A stretch of DNA of 64,000 nucleotides from Pardosa pseudoannulata (GCA_032207245.1 CM063507.1:89563433-89627432); one strand, 5' to 3'. Shown: positions 39,201-48,900, counted from the first letter of the stretch. Notes: generated from the sequence alone by a model not told the origin. Program-made: numbers and translations.

Positions 39201-39925
39201 CTACTGTTCGGAGTTATTGCCTGCCTTCGTTTTGCTCTATTTACACTGCCGAATCTATTGCAATTTATGATGCTCTGAATTTCATATCCCATAGCAGTAA
39301 GAAAAATTTTGTAATATATACTGACTCATTAAGCGTATTGGATAGCCTCAGTTCGGGTATCATAACGAACTACTTTATTTACAGGACCCTTTTTCTGTAC
39401 CAGCAGCTGATCCGTCGTGGTTTCCATATCCTCTTTTGTTGGGTGCCTAGCCATGCAGGTATTGCGGGGAATGAAAAGGCTGATGCTGTTGCTAAGACAG
39501 CTACCAATCATTATAATGTCCCTCTCCCTTATACAGATATAAAAAATGCAATTAACCTTATTATTCGAAATAGTTGGAGTGACGACTGGAATAAAGAAAC
39601 ACAGAATAAACTTCATAATATTAAACCTAACGTCACTACTTGGGCTTTGATTTCTGGTCGAAAACGCAATGTTCTTTTGACAAGACTACGTATTGGTCAC
39701 ACTAGACTCACCCACTCACATTTGCTTTTGGGGGAACCTCCTCCTCGTTGTCCAAGCTGCGACTGTCAGCTCACAGTCCATCATTTTTTAACCTCTTGCA
39801 CTCGTTTCGCTCGTTTTTATCGCATGTATTTTGGTAATGCCAATATAAATGATCTTCTGGGTGAATCCCCACATCCTGCTCTTTTCGACTTTCTCAAGCG
39901 GATTGGATTTTATTCCTCATTATAA
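36251..39925 (+). CDS. LINE copy C ORF2: intact endonuclease, reverse transcriptase, RNase H, 1224 aa
   Basis: A single open frame. APE endonuclease at residues 1-215: N7 in SWNCHG, E34 in QET, D131 and N133 in GDFNAH, D182, D206-H207. A basic linker follows to about residue 430. The reverse transcriptase has SSPGPDN, YRPIALTS, FRKGRSTIDN, FFDIEKAYD near 576, GVPQGS and YVDD near 667. RNase H at about 955-1085 has TDGSRS, TAESIAIYDAL, YTDSLSVL and WVPSHAGIAGNEKAD, so the D-E-D-D set is present. A Cys/His motif (CPSCDCQLTVHHFLTSC) lies near 1166. The ATG at 36251 matches the start of copies A and D. It should be functional if expressed; a partner ORF1 would have to come from another copy. Confidence 0.95.
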   Translation: MAVLSWNCHGVRNKMDDLKTLVFNHNPVCLALQETYLNCKTNLKLHNYKTIRKDYDLSERACGGVALLINCNIPSMDVTLNTTLQAVAARIHLKHLTTICCIYLPPNESVSQQSLNRLINQLPPPFIIIGDFNAHSPTWGSTDLNNRGELVENVINDFSLCILNDGDSTYFHTPTQTFHAIDLAICSPSIFPLYQFWVSENLYNSDHFPIFLSPLYSHSGNSTALHHYIYDKADWKTYTSLANITQDMIEGNIDNVVHLVTSTILKAADASIPVSSNRPFKNRKPWWNEQCHLAKKRQQKAWNIFRRYPNSENLLRFQKCKAQARKVRRRCQRESWQRYVSSINSNTSSKQLWTKVRRAMGIYYSNHHVSCLLHNGQPISNIKDIANTIAASFASASNITSYSSEFMRHKLQAEKKCLNFSTLSDLPYNCPFTESELLNSLKHPKNSSPGPDNITYQMLRHLAHSSLLNLLRLYNRIWSEHTFPSQWKSAIIIPIPKAQKDTSNPSNYRPIALTSCLCKTFERMVNSRLVHVLESKNCIPPFQSGFRKGRSTIDNVLYLETQIRNAFVKRSHLVSVFFDIEKAYDRTWRYGILYDLYELGLRGNLPIFIKNFLSHREFRVRMNNTFSDVFIQEEGVPQGSVLSVTLFSIKINQVLLQLPPSISATLYVDDLQISCSGQDMRYIERQLQGAIRNITKWTNLNGFRISNEKTSCVHFCRKRGIHPDPEIYLGSTKINVTDSAKFLGVIFDKKLFFAQHVSFIRKKCVKKTLNLLKVLANTFWGADRCSMLRIYRSIIRSKIDYACSVYGSARPSVLRKLDTVHHSALRICSGAFRTSPVQSLYVDCYEPSLNHIRSHISLNTFYRILSHPSHPIKNILLNRHHDHFYSNRPSSIPPFGLRVRRILENSLLKDKEVSTNPYFKIPPWKELKISYLNPFKGYTKNATDPHIYKQIFHSHRDEYISYNEIYTDGSRSENYVGFGVVCDTTVRSYCLPSFCSIYTAESIAIYDALNFISHSSKKNFVIYTDSLSVLDSLSSGIITNYFIYRTLFLYQQLIRRGFHILFCWVPSHAGIAGNEKADAVAKTATNHYNVPLPYTDIKNAINLIIRNSWSDDWNKETQNKLHNIKPNVTTWALISGRKRNVLLTRLRIGHTRLTHSHLLLGEPPPRCPSCDCQLTVHHFLTSCTRFARFYRMYFGNANINDLLGESPHPALFDFLKRIGFYSSL

Positions 39926-40085
39926 TGGTTTTTATTTCACCACCGTATTTCTCATCCCATAGTCATGTTCCGTTTTTAATGTTTGGACTATTTTACTCTA
40001 GTCTGTTTTATTTGTACTCTTTTAATTTATACTTTTAGTCTATTGTTGTGAGTTCTAATGTGTTGCTTTTATTTACCTTTTGTCT

Positions 40086-40116
40086 GGCGCATCTTGTCCT
40101 CTTTGGACCTTGCGCC
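40086..40116 (+). other. 3' stem-loop of LINE copy C
   Basis: Outer stem GGCGCA (40086-40091) with TGCGCC (40111-40116); inner stem GTCC (40096-40099) with GGAC (40105-40108). Relative to copies A and D, the inner A:T pair is replaced by G:C on both sides, a compensatory change. Confidence 0.8.
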
Positions 40117-40152
40117 ATTAAACCTCAACCAACCAACCAACCGCTCTTCGGA

Positions 40153-41356
40153 TCTGCTCCGGTGCTTTTAAAACTTCACCCATTCAAAGCCTTTTAAATA
40201 ACGTGTCATGAACCATCTCTTCATCATATACGTCATAATATATCTGTTAATATTTATTTTTCGTATCATCTCCCACCAGTCACACCCATTGAGAAAATTA
40301 TTTTTAGATAACCATCTGGATCGTCTTTATTTTAATCGCCCAAACTCCATTCCTTCATTTGGTGTTAGAATTCGGAAAAGTCTCAAAGATACTAAGCTGG
40401 CTAACATTGATATTTCACCTCGTCTCTTATTTGGAACGCCACCGTGGGAGAATTATAATATTAAATATCTGCAACCATTTAAGGGCTTTATAAAAGAAAA
40501 CACGGATCCGTACATTTACCAACAATTTTTCCATTCCCTTAAAGCTCAATATCCGAACTATGAGGCTATTTACACTGATGGCTCAAAATCTCAAGATCAT
40601 GCAGGTTTTGCCTATTGTAGCGACTCAGCCGCTTTCAGCTACAGACTTCATCCTTTCTGTTCCATTTATACGGCTGAAGTTATTGCCATATATGAAGCTG
40701 TAAAGTACGTTTCTTCCAGCAACAAAAGATGTGTTATTATCTACTCGGATTCAATGAGTGTCCTTGAAAGCTTCAAAACCGACTTGAGTACTCACAATTA
40801 TGCTTCTCTAGTAATCCAATTGCACAAAAAACTTTCTCGTCGTGGATTTCACATACTTTTTTGTTGGGTTCCAAGTCACGTTGGTATTTGCGGCAATGAA
40901 ATAGCTGACGATTTAGCGAGACAGGCAACTACATTTTATACCGGTCCTCTGCCATATAGTGATATTAAAAAAGCAGTATCTCGAATCACCAACGTAAACT
41001 GGAATGCTGAATGGAACACTGAAACACGAAATAAATTATACTCTATTCGGTCATCTATCTCTATTTGGCCACCTCTCAGAAATCGAAAAATGGATGTCAT
41101 ACTAACTCGTCTTCGCATTGGTCATAGTAGAGTCACTCATAAACATTTGCTATGTGCTGAGCCTACTCCACAATGTTCCATTTGTCATACTGATCTTACT
41201 ATTCATCATATTTTAACATCATGTACTAATTTAAAACGCTTTTATTATATATATTTTAAAACTTTTCATCCTAATTTGAATGAACTTTTGGGCGAGACTC
41301 CTCATCCCAAATTATTTGATTTTCTGTATCGCACTGGTGTCTTAAATCTCATCTAA
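40153..41356 (+). pseudogene. LINE copy D ORF2, RNase H part
   Basis: Resumes exactly after the copy C duplication. Small indels between 40180 and 40260 disturb the frame, after which 40208-41356 reads openly. It has the tail of the RT, RNase H (YTDGSKSQDHAG, YTAEVIAIYEAV, YSDSMSVLES, WVPSHVGICGNEIADD) and the CSICHTDLTIHHILTSC motif. The ATG at 40208 is accidental, since this is the middle of ORF2. Confidence 0.88.
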
Positions 41357-41542
41357 ATATTTTAACATTTTAATGTGAGTCTTTACCTCGTTTTTTCGCT
41401 ATACCTTTTCTTAAAATTTTAGTATTAATTTCCCTTACTTTAAATTATACAACTTTGTTTAATTATGTGCTCTTTTGTTTGGCGCAGCTTATCCAAACTT
41501 GGATCTTGCGCCAGTAAACCACAACCAACCAACCAACCAACC
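41357..41542 (+). other. 3' UTR, stem-loop and tail of LINE copy D
   Basis: Stem-loop GGCGCA (41481-41486), ATCC (41491-41494), GGAT (41501-41504), TGCGCC (41507-41512), then an (AACC)n tail ending at the 10 bp duplication at 41543. Confidence 0.85.
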
Positions 41543-41552
41543 TAAAGGCAGC

Positions 41553-42009
41553 AGTATCGACGTCTTCCTCATGCTACATGCTAAATGAGCTCGAAATCAC
41601 AGAGAAACAACCGAACTGGAACACACCAAAAAGCTCAAAATCTGCACTAGTATCAAGCACAAAATAAGTCTCGCATGAGGCTCGACCCCATTTACGAAGA
41701 CAAAATTTTCAGACCTCAAAATAGGTTAAAATGTGTTTTCTTCCTACAACCCAACATCGGAAAAATCTTCAAATATAAAGTCTCTCATTTTAATAAAAAC
41801 AGGTTTTTTCCGACACTTTTATCACGGTACTTTAATAAAATAAACAATTTCAGTCCAATTTTCAAGTTTAAAAGCCATTTACGAAGAAAAACTTTCAGAC
41901 CTCAAAATAGGTTTAAATGAGGTTTTTTCCTGCTATTCCCCATTGGGAGAATCTTCAAAAATGAAGTATCTCGCATTTTAATAAAAACAGGTTTTTCTTA
42001 CAGTTTTTT
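41553..42009 (+). repeat. Interspersed repeat with two tandem units of about 187 bp
   Basis: TTTACGAAGA followed by CAGACCTCAAAATAGG starts at 41691 and again at 41878, and each unit includes CAGTCCAATTTTCAAGTTTA and a TCGCATTTTAATAAAAAC stretch. Single units with the same flanking phrase occur at 47038-47245 and 51915-52120. No coding sequence is seen. The sequence is unrelated to the satellite at 1-18672. Confidence 0.75.
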
Positions 42010-42043
42010 ACAATCTTCACAGGCCAGGCCAAGTGAAGATTGT
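42010..42043. other. Perfect 11 bp inverted repeat
   Basis: ACAATCTTCAC at 42010-42020 and GTGAAGATTGT at 42033-42043, separated by AGGCCAGGCCAA. It lies just before the region that leads into the plus-strand R1-like element and could belong to its 5' UTR; that link is not shown. Confidence 0.6.
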
Positions 42044-42139
42044 GTTTCAGTCGGTGAAAAAGGCCCAGAGTCTTTCAACGACTCTCAGTCGTTATATATC
42101 AATAAACCTTTTGTTAAGTCTTGGCTGGGAGCCCACATA

Positions 42140-42224
42140 CACGTGGTCCTGGTGGTCTCATTAGCCCTCGTGTTACAAAAGTAGACCATAGCGCTCCAAA
42201 CCGACCCGAACCACGTGGTCCTGG
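42140..42224 (+). mobile_element. 5'-truncated SINE fragment with 13 bp target duplication
   Basis: CACGTGGTCCTGG at 42140-42152 and 42212-42224 brackets a 59 bp piece (42153-42211). The piece matches the last part of the full SINE at 47552 (CTCATTAGCCCTCGTGTT, then GTAGACCATAGCGCTCCAAA) and ends in a mutated (AACC)n tail. It contains no tRNA-like part. Confidence 0.85.
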
Positions 42225-42589
42225 CTGGGAACGTACCTTGCAGTGCGCTGTACAAAGAATAAGGTACGACTAAGCCGGCTCCGAAGTTGGAGAAATTAGA
42301 TTCTAGAGCATCTTCGGACCAGATAGAAAAACACATCATGGGTTCACCGGGAACCGAAGAGTATATCAAGCATGGTTCTCTAAGTCTTCCCCGAGAAGAA
42401 GAGTGTGAAAATGACGAATTTATAAAAAAGCTCTGAAGGTTCATGAAGAACTTACTAAGATAACGTCCCAAAGAGACATTAGGAAGGATGTACAATTAAA
42501 GTTAAATATGGAAGCTCAAAAGTTTAATGAATATTATTATTACTCAGAGCAGAGTAATATCATTCCTTTAAGAAAAACTAGCTGGCGAA

Positions 42590-43403
42590 GAAAGGAGGGT
42601 ACAGTACGCTGAAGTGGTTAAAGGAAAGACTAAATAGAGAGGCGCTGCAGGAGCAGAAGTAGAATAAGGAAATTCTATACCGCTATCATTAAGCCGAAGA
42701 AGACGCAAAATAGTGATAGTACCTTAAGGGAGATAAAGTACCGTGAACCCTAAGGAGATCAGTGTGGCAATCAATATTAGGAATGTTAGAGATGGTGGCA
42801 TAGTTGTCAATGCCAATACCGGAGAGAACTTGAATAAGTTTATAACGCATATAGAAGAAAATAGTAACTTAGCATTATTAATATTATAATTTGTAGCTAA
42901 GTGTAGAAAACCACACGTAGTATTATACGATGTGGATAGTGAGATTACGGCAGAAGATCTGGAGTGTCAGATGATAAAAAATAATCCGGAGAATGATAAT
43001 AGATAAAATCAGCATAAAACATAATTTTAAATCTAAAAAAGGCTTTAATTGGATTATAGAAGTTAAACTTAATGTGTTCAGTAAGTTAAAAGGGAATAAT
43101 ATGCGAATCAGATGGCAGGTCATAAATTTTAAAGAACACATAAGACCGATAATTTGTTACAATTGCGGTATGTATGGTCATCTAGGCAAGAATTGTCGCA
43201 ACAAAACTAGATGTTTAAGGTGTGGTGAAGAAGGTCACTCCATGAAAGAGTGTCAGCAAAGGGAAGAAAAATGTTATAATTATATTATATATAATAGTAA
43301 ATATAAGACAGAATTTAATAGCAATCTTAACTGTCTAAATAAAAATTGTAGGGTGTGGCTCAAGGAGCGAGAAAGAATAATCTCTCGTACTGATGATGGC
43401 TAA
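42590..43403 (+). pseudogene. Plus-strand R1-like ORF1: Gag-like protein
   Basis: Fragments in different frames. QYAEVVKGK is followed by a domain with VAINIRNVRDGGIVVNANTG, CRKPHVVLYDVDSE and, after a frameshift near 42990, two knuckles CYNCGMYGHLGKNC and CLRCGEEGHSMKEC with a later NCLNKNC. The stop at 43401-43403 overlaps the ORF2 ATG at 43396 by 8 nt. Confidence 0.75.
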
Positions 43404-46400
43404 GAACTTTACTTTAAGGTTAGCACATATTAATTTGGGTAAGGTTTGGTCGGCCTCCGCAGGACTTGGTGGATTTTGAATATGATTTAGTCTCGCTCAA
43501 TGAGCCCTACACTTCTAGGGATGCAGTAGTTGGCTTCCCCATTAATTTTAGTTTAGCCCAGGGCAGCTATTTTGTTGCATTCTAAGATTGAATGCCTTAT
43601 TTTATGTAATCTAGTGACATCCTACTTATCTTGATGAAGTATGGAGTTTATAAATTCTATATTTATAGTGTCTACTGTTCTCAAAGTGATGCTATTGAGT
43701 ACAATCTCAACACTTTGGATGCGTTGGTGAACCGATATAATGATCACCCAATTATAATAATGGGAGATTTTAACTCAAAGTCATATCTATGGGGTAGAAG
43801 ACCCCTTGATGGAGGTGAAATTCTAATTTTTTTATTGAAGAATGACTTGGTGATTAGTAATGATAATAATTCCATTCCCCCTTTGCAATCCACCAGAGGG
43901 GAAAGTTGGATCGATCTTGTACTCAACAAGTACTGTGATGACTTTGATGTGAGGGTGGAAGTCATTGATAGAATATCAGCGAGCGACCATAATTTTGTAT
44001 GTTACTTTAAATATCAAATATCCTAAAATTGAGGATAACAAAATTAGATACCATAAGATCAATTGGTTTAATCTGAAAGTTGATCTTAATAAAGAATTCA
44101 GATATAATGATAAGATAATATCTTTGAAAGATAACATTGAAGATACTATTAGCGACATTCAGCAAAAACTCTGACTTAGCTAAGAAAAATGAAAGAAAGG
44201 GGTTAAATAAAACAAAGAAGAAAGCTCCCTGGTGGAATGACGCATTGCAGATTAAGAGAAGTAAGGTTAGAGCACTCAGGAGAAGATATCAGAGCGAGAC
44301 CGATGAAGATCTCAGGAACTCTTTAAGATACAATTATAAGAAGGAGTTTGCTTTATATAAGAAGGATATTAATACCACCAAAAGAGAGTGCTTTCACAAC
44401 TTCGTCACTAGTGATCTCAATAAAGGGAAATACTTCGAAATCAAAAATTTCGTTATGAAAGAAAGAAAAAGGATTCAATGCGCTATTCGCAAAGACGACG
44501 GACACTAATGATATTGAGGACACAATTAAGACCATCATTGATACGCACCTTAGTAGCGAACAGGAAGATTCTGATACGGATGAAGATGGTTATTTTGACT
44601 TCATAGATATCAGTCGTAAAGAGATAGATAACAGTATGTCTAATCATAAAGCTCCGGGAATAGATGGAGTCTATTTGGAGGTCCTTTATGACCTGTTTAG
44701 GGTAAATAGTGATATATTTAGTAATATTTTGAATAGTTGCATTAATTTAGGCTATTTTCCTAAGATATGAAAGATTGCCAATGTAGAGTATAGACCTATT
44801 AGTTTGTTATCAGTTTGGGGCAAGATCTTAACCAATAGACTCGACTATTACTTGGAGGCAGGTTTTTATAATAATCTACAATTTGGATTTCGAAAGAAGA
44901 GATCTACGGTAATGGCTCTGGATAATGCCATGAGTTTTATTAGGAAGGCTAATTTAGAGAAGAAATCGACTATTATGATAGTTTTAGATATTAAAGGTAC
45001 ATTTGATAGAGTGGAATGGGAGAGTATCAGAAGTAGACTTAATAAGATCAATCTGCCTTTAAGTATTTCTACTTAAAGGTAGTCATTAATTCCTTCATAT
45101 CCTATAGGAAGGTTATATGTAATAATTACGTTAAAGAATACTATGGTGGCGTCCCACAAGGGTCCAGTTTGGGACCTAAGCTATGGTTGATTATTATCAA
45201 CGAAATTCTAAGTAATAGTGATAATCATGTCATCCAAGCTTTCGCGGATGATATTTGATTATTAGTTAAGGCCAATTCTCCGCGATACTTTGGTGAAGTT
45301 ACCAAACCATACTTGGATAAGATTTACAATTGGACATTTGATTGTGGATTAAGTTTCGGTGAAAACAAGTGTTTATATACCATTATAAAAATGGGAAAAA
45401 CTGTTAGATCTTTTCACAACATTAAAATTGGGAATATTAAGATTAAATATAAGAAGGTGATCAAATACCTTGGAGTTCACATAGACAATAAATTAACATG
45501 GATAGTCCATTTAAGGCTACTTAAAGAAAAAATTATTAACATTACGGTTAAGATCAATAGTATCAGTAGAGTCCGTTTGGGTGTAAACTCTACTTCACTG
45601 AAGAACATATATAATAACATACAAAAACAAATAATTTAAAATTGCGAAATATGGTACAGAGATACCAGAAGGATATACAACTTGCTTAATTCTTTACAGC
45701 TTATAGCGTTGCTTGAGATTACTGAAGCATATAGCAGTGTTTCTATTGTAGCGTTGCAAGTCTTAGCAGGTATAATTCCCATTAATACAGTTTGCGAGAA
45801 GCAACAAAAATATTATAGTTTAAAATATAAATATAAGAGTAGTGTGATCGAGAAGGAAATTGTACATTACCATGATGTGGATTTTAAGGTTGACTCTGTG
45901 TTTGCTCCTTGGGATGATTATGACATTAATTGGTCAAATTCTGACCATAGTAATAAAAGTATAATGATCAACACTGATGGATCAAATATAATGGATACGG
46001 TGGGCTTTGCCTTCATTGCAGTAAATGATCATTGCATAGTTCATAAGGCACAATATAGAGTAAGTGATAGAGGCACTGTTTATAAGTGTGAAGTTCTAGC
46101 AATCTGCAAAGCCATTGACTTTATTCTGGCGAATGATCTTAGAGAACGGATTCACTTTCAGCATTATATGCGATTACTGGGAAAAGTAGCCATTCGTTGA
46201 TTATGAAATTGAAGAGTAGTTTGAGGAGACACGTCATTCATTTGAATTGGGTGCAAGCACACGTCGGAGAAGAATATAATGAATTTTTGGATGGCTTGGC
46301 TGAAGAAGCTACTCGTAAGGAAAACCTGGACTTTGTGGTCGGATACTCTACTAAGCAGATCGAGACTCTATTATTAGACGAAGCGGTTCATGAGTGACAA

Positions 46401-46640
46401 GAAGAATGGACAAATGAAGACGAGGGTCGCCATCTATACGACTTCTTCCGTCCGTGAGCATCAGCAGACATGAAGATAATTTCTTTATGAACCAAATTTA
46501 TATGGGGCATGGTGCCATTCCAGAACATCAAGCAAGATTATTTGGAAAGTGTATTAACTGTTGGTGTGGAGACCAAGATGGCTCTCTCAAACATTTAATT
46601 TCTGTATGTAAGAAAGTTGAATATATTATTTATTAAACAA
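43396..46640 (+). pseudogene. Plus-strand R1-like ORF2: endonuclease, RT, RNase H, broken
   Basis: Start LRLAHINLGK; VSLNEPYTSRD is the endonuclease Glu region. IIIMGDFNSKSYLWGR and SASDHNF follow at 43631-44026. The RT shows NHKAPGIDG (44645), FGFRKKRSTVMALDN and LDIKGTFDRVEW (44804-45076), GGVPQGSSLGPKLW (about 45150), and FADD followed by a stop near 45258. RNase H shows INTDGSN, CEVLAICKAID and LNWVQAHVGEEYNEFLDGL. The Cys/His end is CINCWCGDQDGSLKHLISVC at 46550-46610. At least five frame or stop lesions mean it is not functional. Confidence 0.82.
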
Positions 46641-48245
46641 TGCTTTCTAAGAAACTTGAATAATGTTCTTATCAAATGTTTATGTATTTCTCGGAAGTCT
46701 AGTGTTGGACGGCTTACCATTATTGAGTTCTTTAATATTTCCATTGATGTATAATTTTGTTATCTATGTTTGTTAAATTGTTACTTAAACTTTGTATGTA
46801 TTAATTTGATTGTAATAAAGAGCTGATGGCTCCTCAGTAAAGTTATGTTTCGGTAGATCCAGCTTGGTGGTTTGGCTTCGGTCGTCATTCTAAATTGGGT
46901 TAGGTATGTTGTTTGTATTAGGTACTGGGTTCGATTGTTATCTCGGCGATTAGTCATCTTTTCCGTATGGCTTCGGCTGGGTCGGGTACAAGAAATAACT
47001 TAGTTTTTTCTCGGCATTTTAATAAAATCAAAAATTTCAGTCCAATTTTCAAGTTTAAATCCATTTGCGAAGACAAAACTTTGAGACCTCAAAATAGGTT
47101 AAAATGGGTTTTTTTTATCTGCAACCCTCCCTTGGAAGAATCTTCAAAAATGAAGTATCTCGCATTTTAATAAAAACGGGTTTTTCGGACACTTTTTTTC
47201 TCATTAATTTAATAAAACAAACGATTTCAGTCCAATTTTCAAGTTTAACCGTCTAAGCGGTATTCACTTACAATTCTGCCAAACCGGTGATGTCTCTAAA
47301 GCGGTTGTCACTTACAATTTTCGACCCCCAAAACGCTCCGAAAGTCGATGTCACGTACATTTCTGCCAGTGCTTTCCCCTGCTATTTTTGCGGTCGGAGG
47401 GTCCAGTCGATTGTTTGCATCTCTATCCCCCGAGGCAGAAAGACGCTGGTAGCTTTTCATGTCTTTGTTAAGATCTAATTCGAATTATTTCGTTTGCGGT
47501 AACTGATGTATCTCTAATATCACCATTTAAATATCTTGAATGACGTTTCGTGGGAAAAAAAAAATGCCGAACGATGGCCGATTGGTTAGGGTGCTGCCCT
47601 TCGGATCTGGAGTTTGTGGGTTCGAATCCCACTGTGGCATGGATGTTCGTAGCCGTTCGGAATCGGCTTTAAGCAGTAGGTCCCTGTCTCATTAGCCCTC
47701 GTGTTGCAAAATAGTAGACCGTAGCGCTCCAAACCAACCAACCAACCAATCGTAAAAAAATATAAATAAATCTCTCAAAGAATATTTTTATCTTTAGTTT
47801 TAGAATCCATTATTTCTTATGAGATGATCTTCGAGACTTGACGAGCTTTATGTGTAGTTATAATTAACAATAATTTTTAGAACATTGACTGTTAATTCTG
47901 GTGAGACACGAATAAAATACTCCTATTATTGTATAAAATTTTAAGTCTTTACACCTTTTTTCGAATTAGTTGAAAATTGAACATTTTAACTCGACTTCGG
48001 ATTGTTTGTTGTTGTTAGACATAAATTTGTATTAGTATATTTGGTACCGATTATGCATCAAATTTTTTTGTATTCGGTACATATATATTGAATTATTGAA
48101 ATTAATACCTAATATAAAAATATTTATTTATGAAATTTCTGTTTCATCTCAACACAGGCGAAGGTTGAATGGTTATTTTTGTATTGCTACAGTCTTTTGT
48201 TTATTTTGAACACGGATAATTTTCTCGGTATCTTTTATATCCATG
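46641..48245. repeat. Segment shared with 51500-52921, downstream of the R1-like copies
   Basis: From the LINE 3' UTR through 46830 and on to TTTTATATCCATGT at 48232-48245, this matches the downstream flank of the deleted R1-like copy with a few percent difference. It includes one unit of the 187-190 bp repeat and an AT-rich stretch. There is no convincing reading frame. The two loci are a duplicated segment, not independent LINE insertions. The SINE at 47552 is present only here. Confidence 0.8.
47548..47753 (+). mobile_element. Full-length tRNA-derived SINE with (AACC)n tail
   Basis: The body spans 47552-47749. A tRNA-like head carries an A box (TGGCCGATTGG, 47575-47585) and a perfect B box (GGTTCGAATCC, 47619-47629). 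The T-arm GTGGG/CCCAC is intact, and the order of elements resembles tRNA-Arg with loop CTTCGGA. About 90 bp of tRNA-unrelated sequence follow, then AAACC(AACC)n. TCGT at 47548-47551 and 47750-47753 is the target duplication. The homologous site near 52430 lacks the element. Confidence 0.9.
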
Positions 48246-48274
48246 TGTGTGGCTGTGTGTGTGGCTTATCCTCA

Positions 48275-48296
48275 TGATCTGACATTAGTCAGATCA
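48275..48296 (-). other. Terminal hairpin of the minus-strand LINE fragment
   Basis: GATCTGAC and GTCAGATC around ATTA, extended by one T:A pair to 9 bp. It overlaps the stop codon and lies about 30 bp before the element end, so it is placed like the stem-loops of copies A-D but has an unrelated sequence. Confidence 0.65.
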
Positions 48297-48831
48297 ACTC
48301 CAAAAGGTTGTTGACAGTCAGAAAGTCAATGCAGATAAGGGGATCTGATAATAAATCTGCCCTGGTTAGTCCGACACAGTCGAGAATATGTTTTGGTGAG
48401 GCTGGATGGTTGCAGCATTTTGTACAGGTCGGGAAAATTTTTGTGCCGTGTTCGAAAGTTAAAGATTTCAGGTGGCCTGTTGAGAGTCTGGCTAAGGCAG
48501 TATGGGATTTTCGATCACAATTAATTTCCAGGAGGGCACCAGCTGTTGTTCCAGTATACCACTGGTGGGTAGGTGGAGTTTTCCAGGTAGTATTGAGACG
48601 AGATTTTTCATTGGAGTAGAGTTCCCGGTGGGTAAGTGATGATCCAGTGGGCATATTTTCTTCACTGCCCTCTTTAGCCAATCTATCCGCAATCTCATTG
48701 CCACAAACATTAATGTGTGAAGGTATCCATTGGAGATGTACGTCGTGATTTTGGGAAATCTCTCTCAGCTTGAGCAGGATGGAAATGCTAGTATCGTCGT
48801 TTGCAGAGGACCAGCCACTAAGATGTTTTAT
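48289..48831 (-). pseudogene. LINE ORF2 C-terminus: RNase H fragment
   Basis: An open frame with HLSGWSSANDDTSIS, HLQWIPSHINVCGNEIADR (the His and last Asp of RNase H), a WYTGTTAG segment, TALARLSTGHLKSL and a CTKCCNHPASPKHILDC Cys/His motif. The end LTVNNLLELI is typical of LINE proteins I know from orb-weaver spiders. The ATG at 48855 is in target sequence and not native. The fragment lacks the first three RNase H catalytic residues. Confidence 0.88.
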
Positions 48832-48900
48832 ATCCATGTAAGCAGCGGGATTCAAACCCTCACATATCAGTACCGAAAGACAGCTTACTACAGTAGTGTA

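Larger units (their letters stand above)
34468..40140 (+). mobile_element. Full-length Jockey-like LINE, copy C (family 2)
   Basis: About 5.67 kb with 5' UTR, ORF1 (35026-36251, one frameshift), intact ORF2 (36251-39925), a 3' UTR with stem-loop and an (AACC)n tail, flanked by a 12 bp duplication. It differs from family 1 by roughly 30% in the coding region but shares the 5' UTR at about 97%. It is the best preserved transposon in the window. Confidence 0.95.
31339..41542 (+). mobile_element. LINE copy D (family 1), 5'-truncated, split by copy C
   Basis: Copy D starts inside the ORF1 zinc knuckles and is otherwise complete to its tail, with 10 bp target duplications. Copy C occupies 34468-40140 within it. 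Without copy C, D is about 4.5 kb. It is very close to copies A and B. Confidence 0.92.
42380..46830 (+). mobile_element. R1-like LINE, plus strand, decayed
   Basis: ORF1 with zinc knuckles, then ORF2 with endonuclease, RT, RNase H and a C-terminal Cys/His motif, all with stops and frame changes. The 3' UTR ends near an AATAAAGAGCTGATGG at about 46815. The 5' limit is uncertain. An internally deleted relative lies at 50703. The INLGK segment at the start of ORF2 and the general layout fit the R1 group, as in the minus-strand relic at 28203, but the two are not close copies. Confidence 0.8.
48232..48845 (-). mobile_element. 5'-truncated LINE 3' end, minus strand, with 14 bp target duplication
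   Basis: TTTTATATCCATGT flanks the insertion at 48232-48245 and near 48828-48841. On the minus strand the piece encodes the end of an ORF2 (about 48831-48289), followed by a very short 3' UTR with a 9 bp hairpin and a CA-rich tail. It belongs to a different LINE family from copies A-D. It inserted into the segment that continues uninterrupted at 52921. Confidence 0.85.

Noticed and set aside
20328..39925. Overlapping minus-strand and +1 frames within the LINE ORFs
   Set aside because: Shadows of ORF1 and ORF2; they have no family motifs of their own.
42085..42495. 136-codon minus-strand frame
   Set aside because: No recognisable motif, and it runs through the SINE fragment and its duplications.
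47566..47642. Functional tRNA-Arg gene
   Set aside because: A and B boxes are good, but the acceptor and anticodon stems pair poorly. The sequence is followed by a SINE body and tail, with a target duplication and an empty site.
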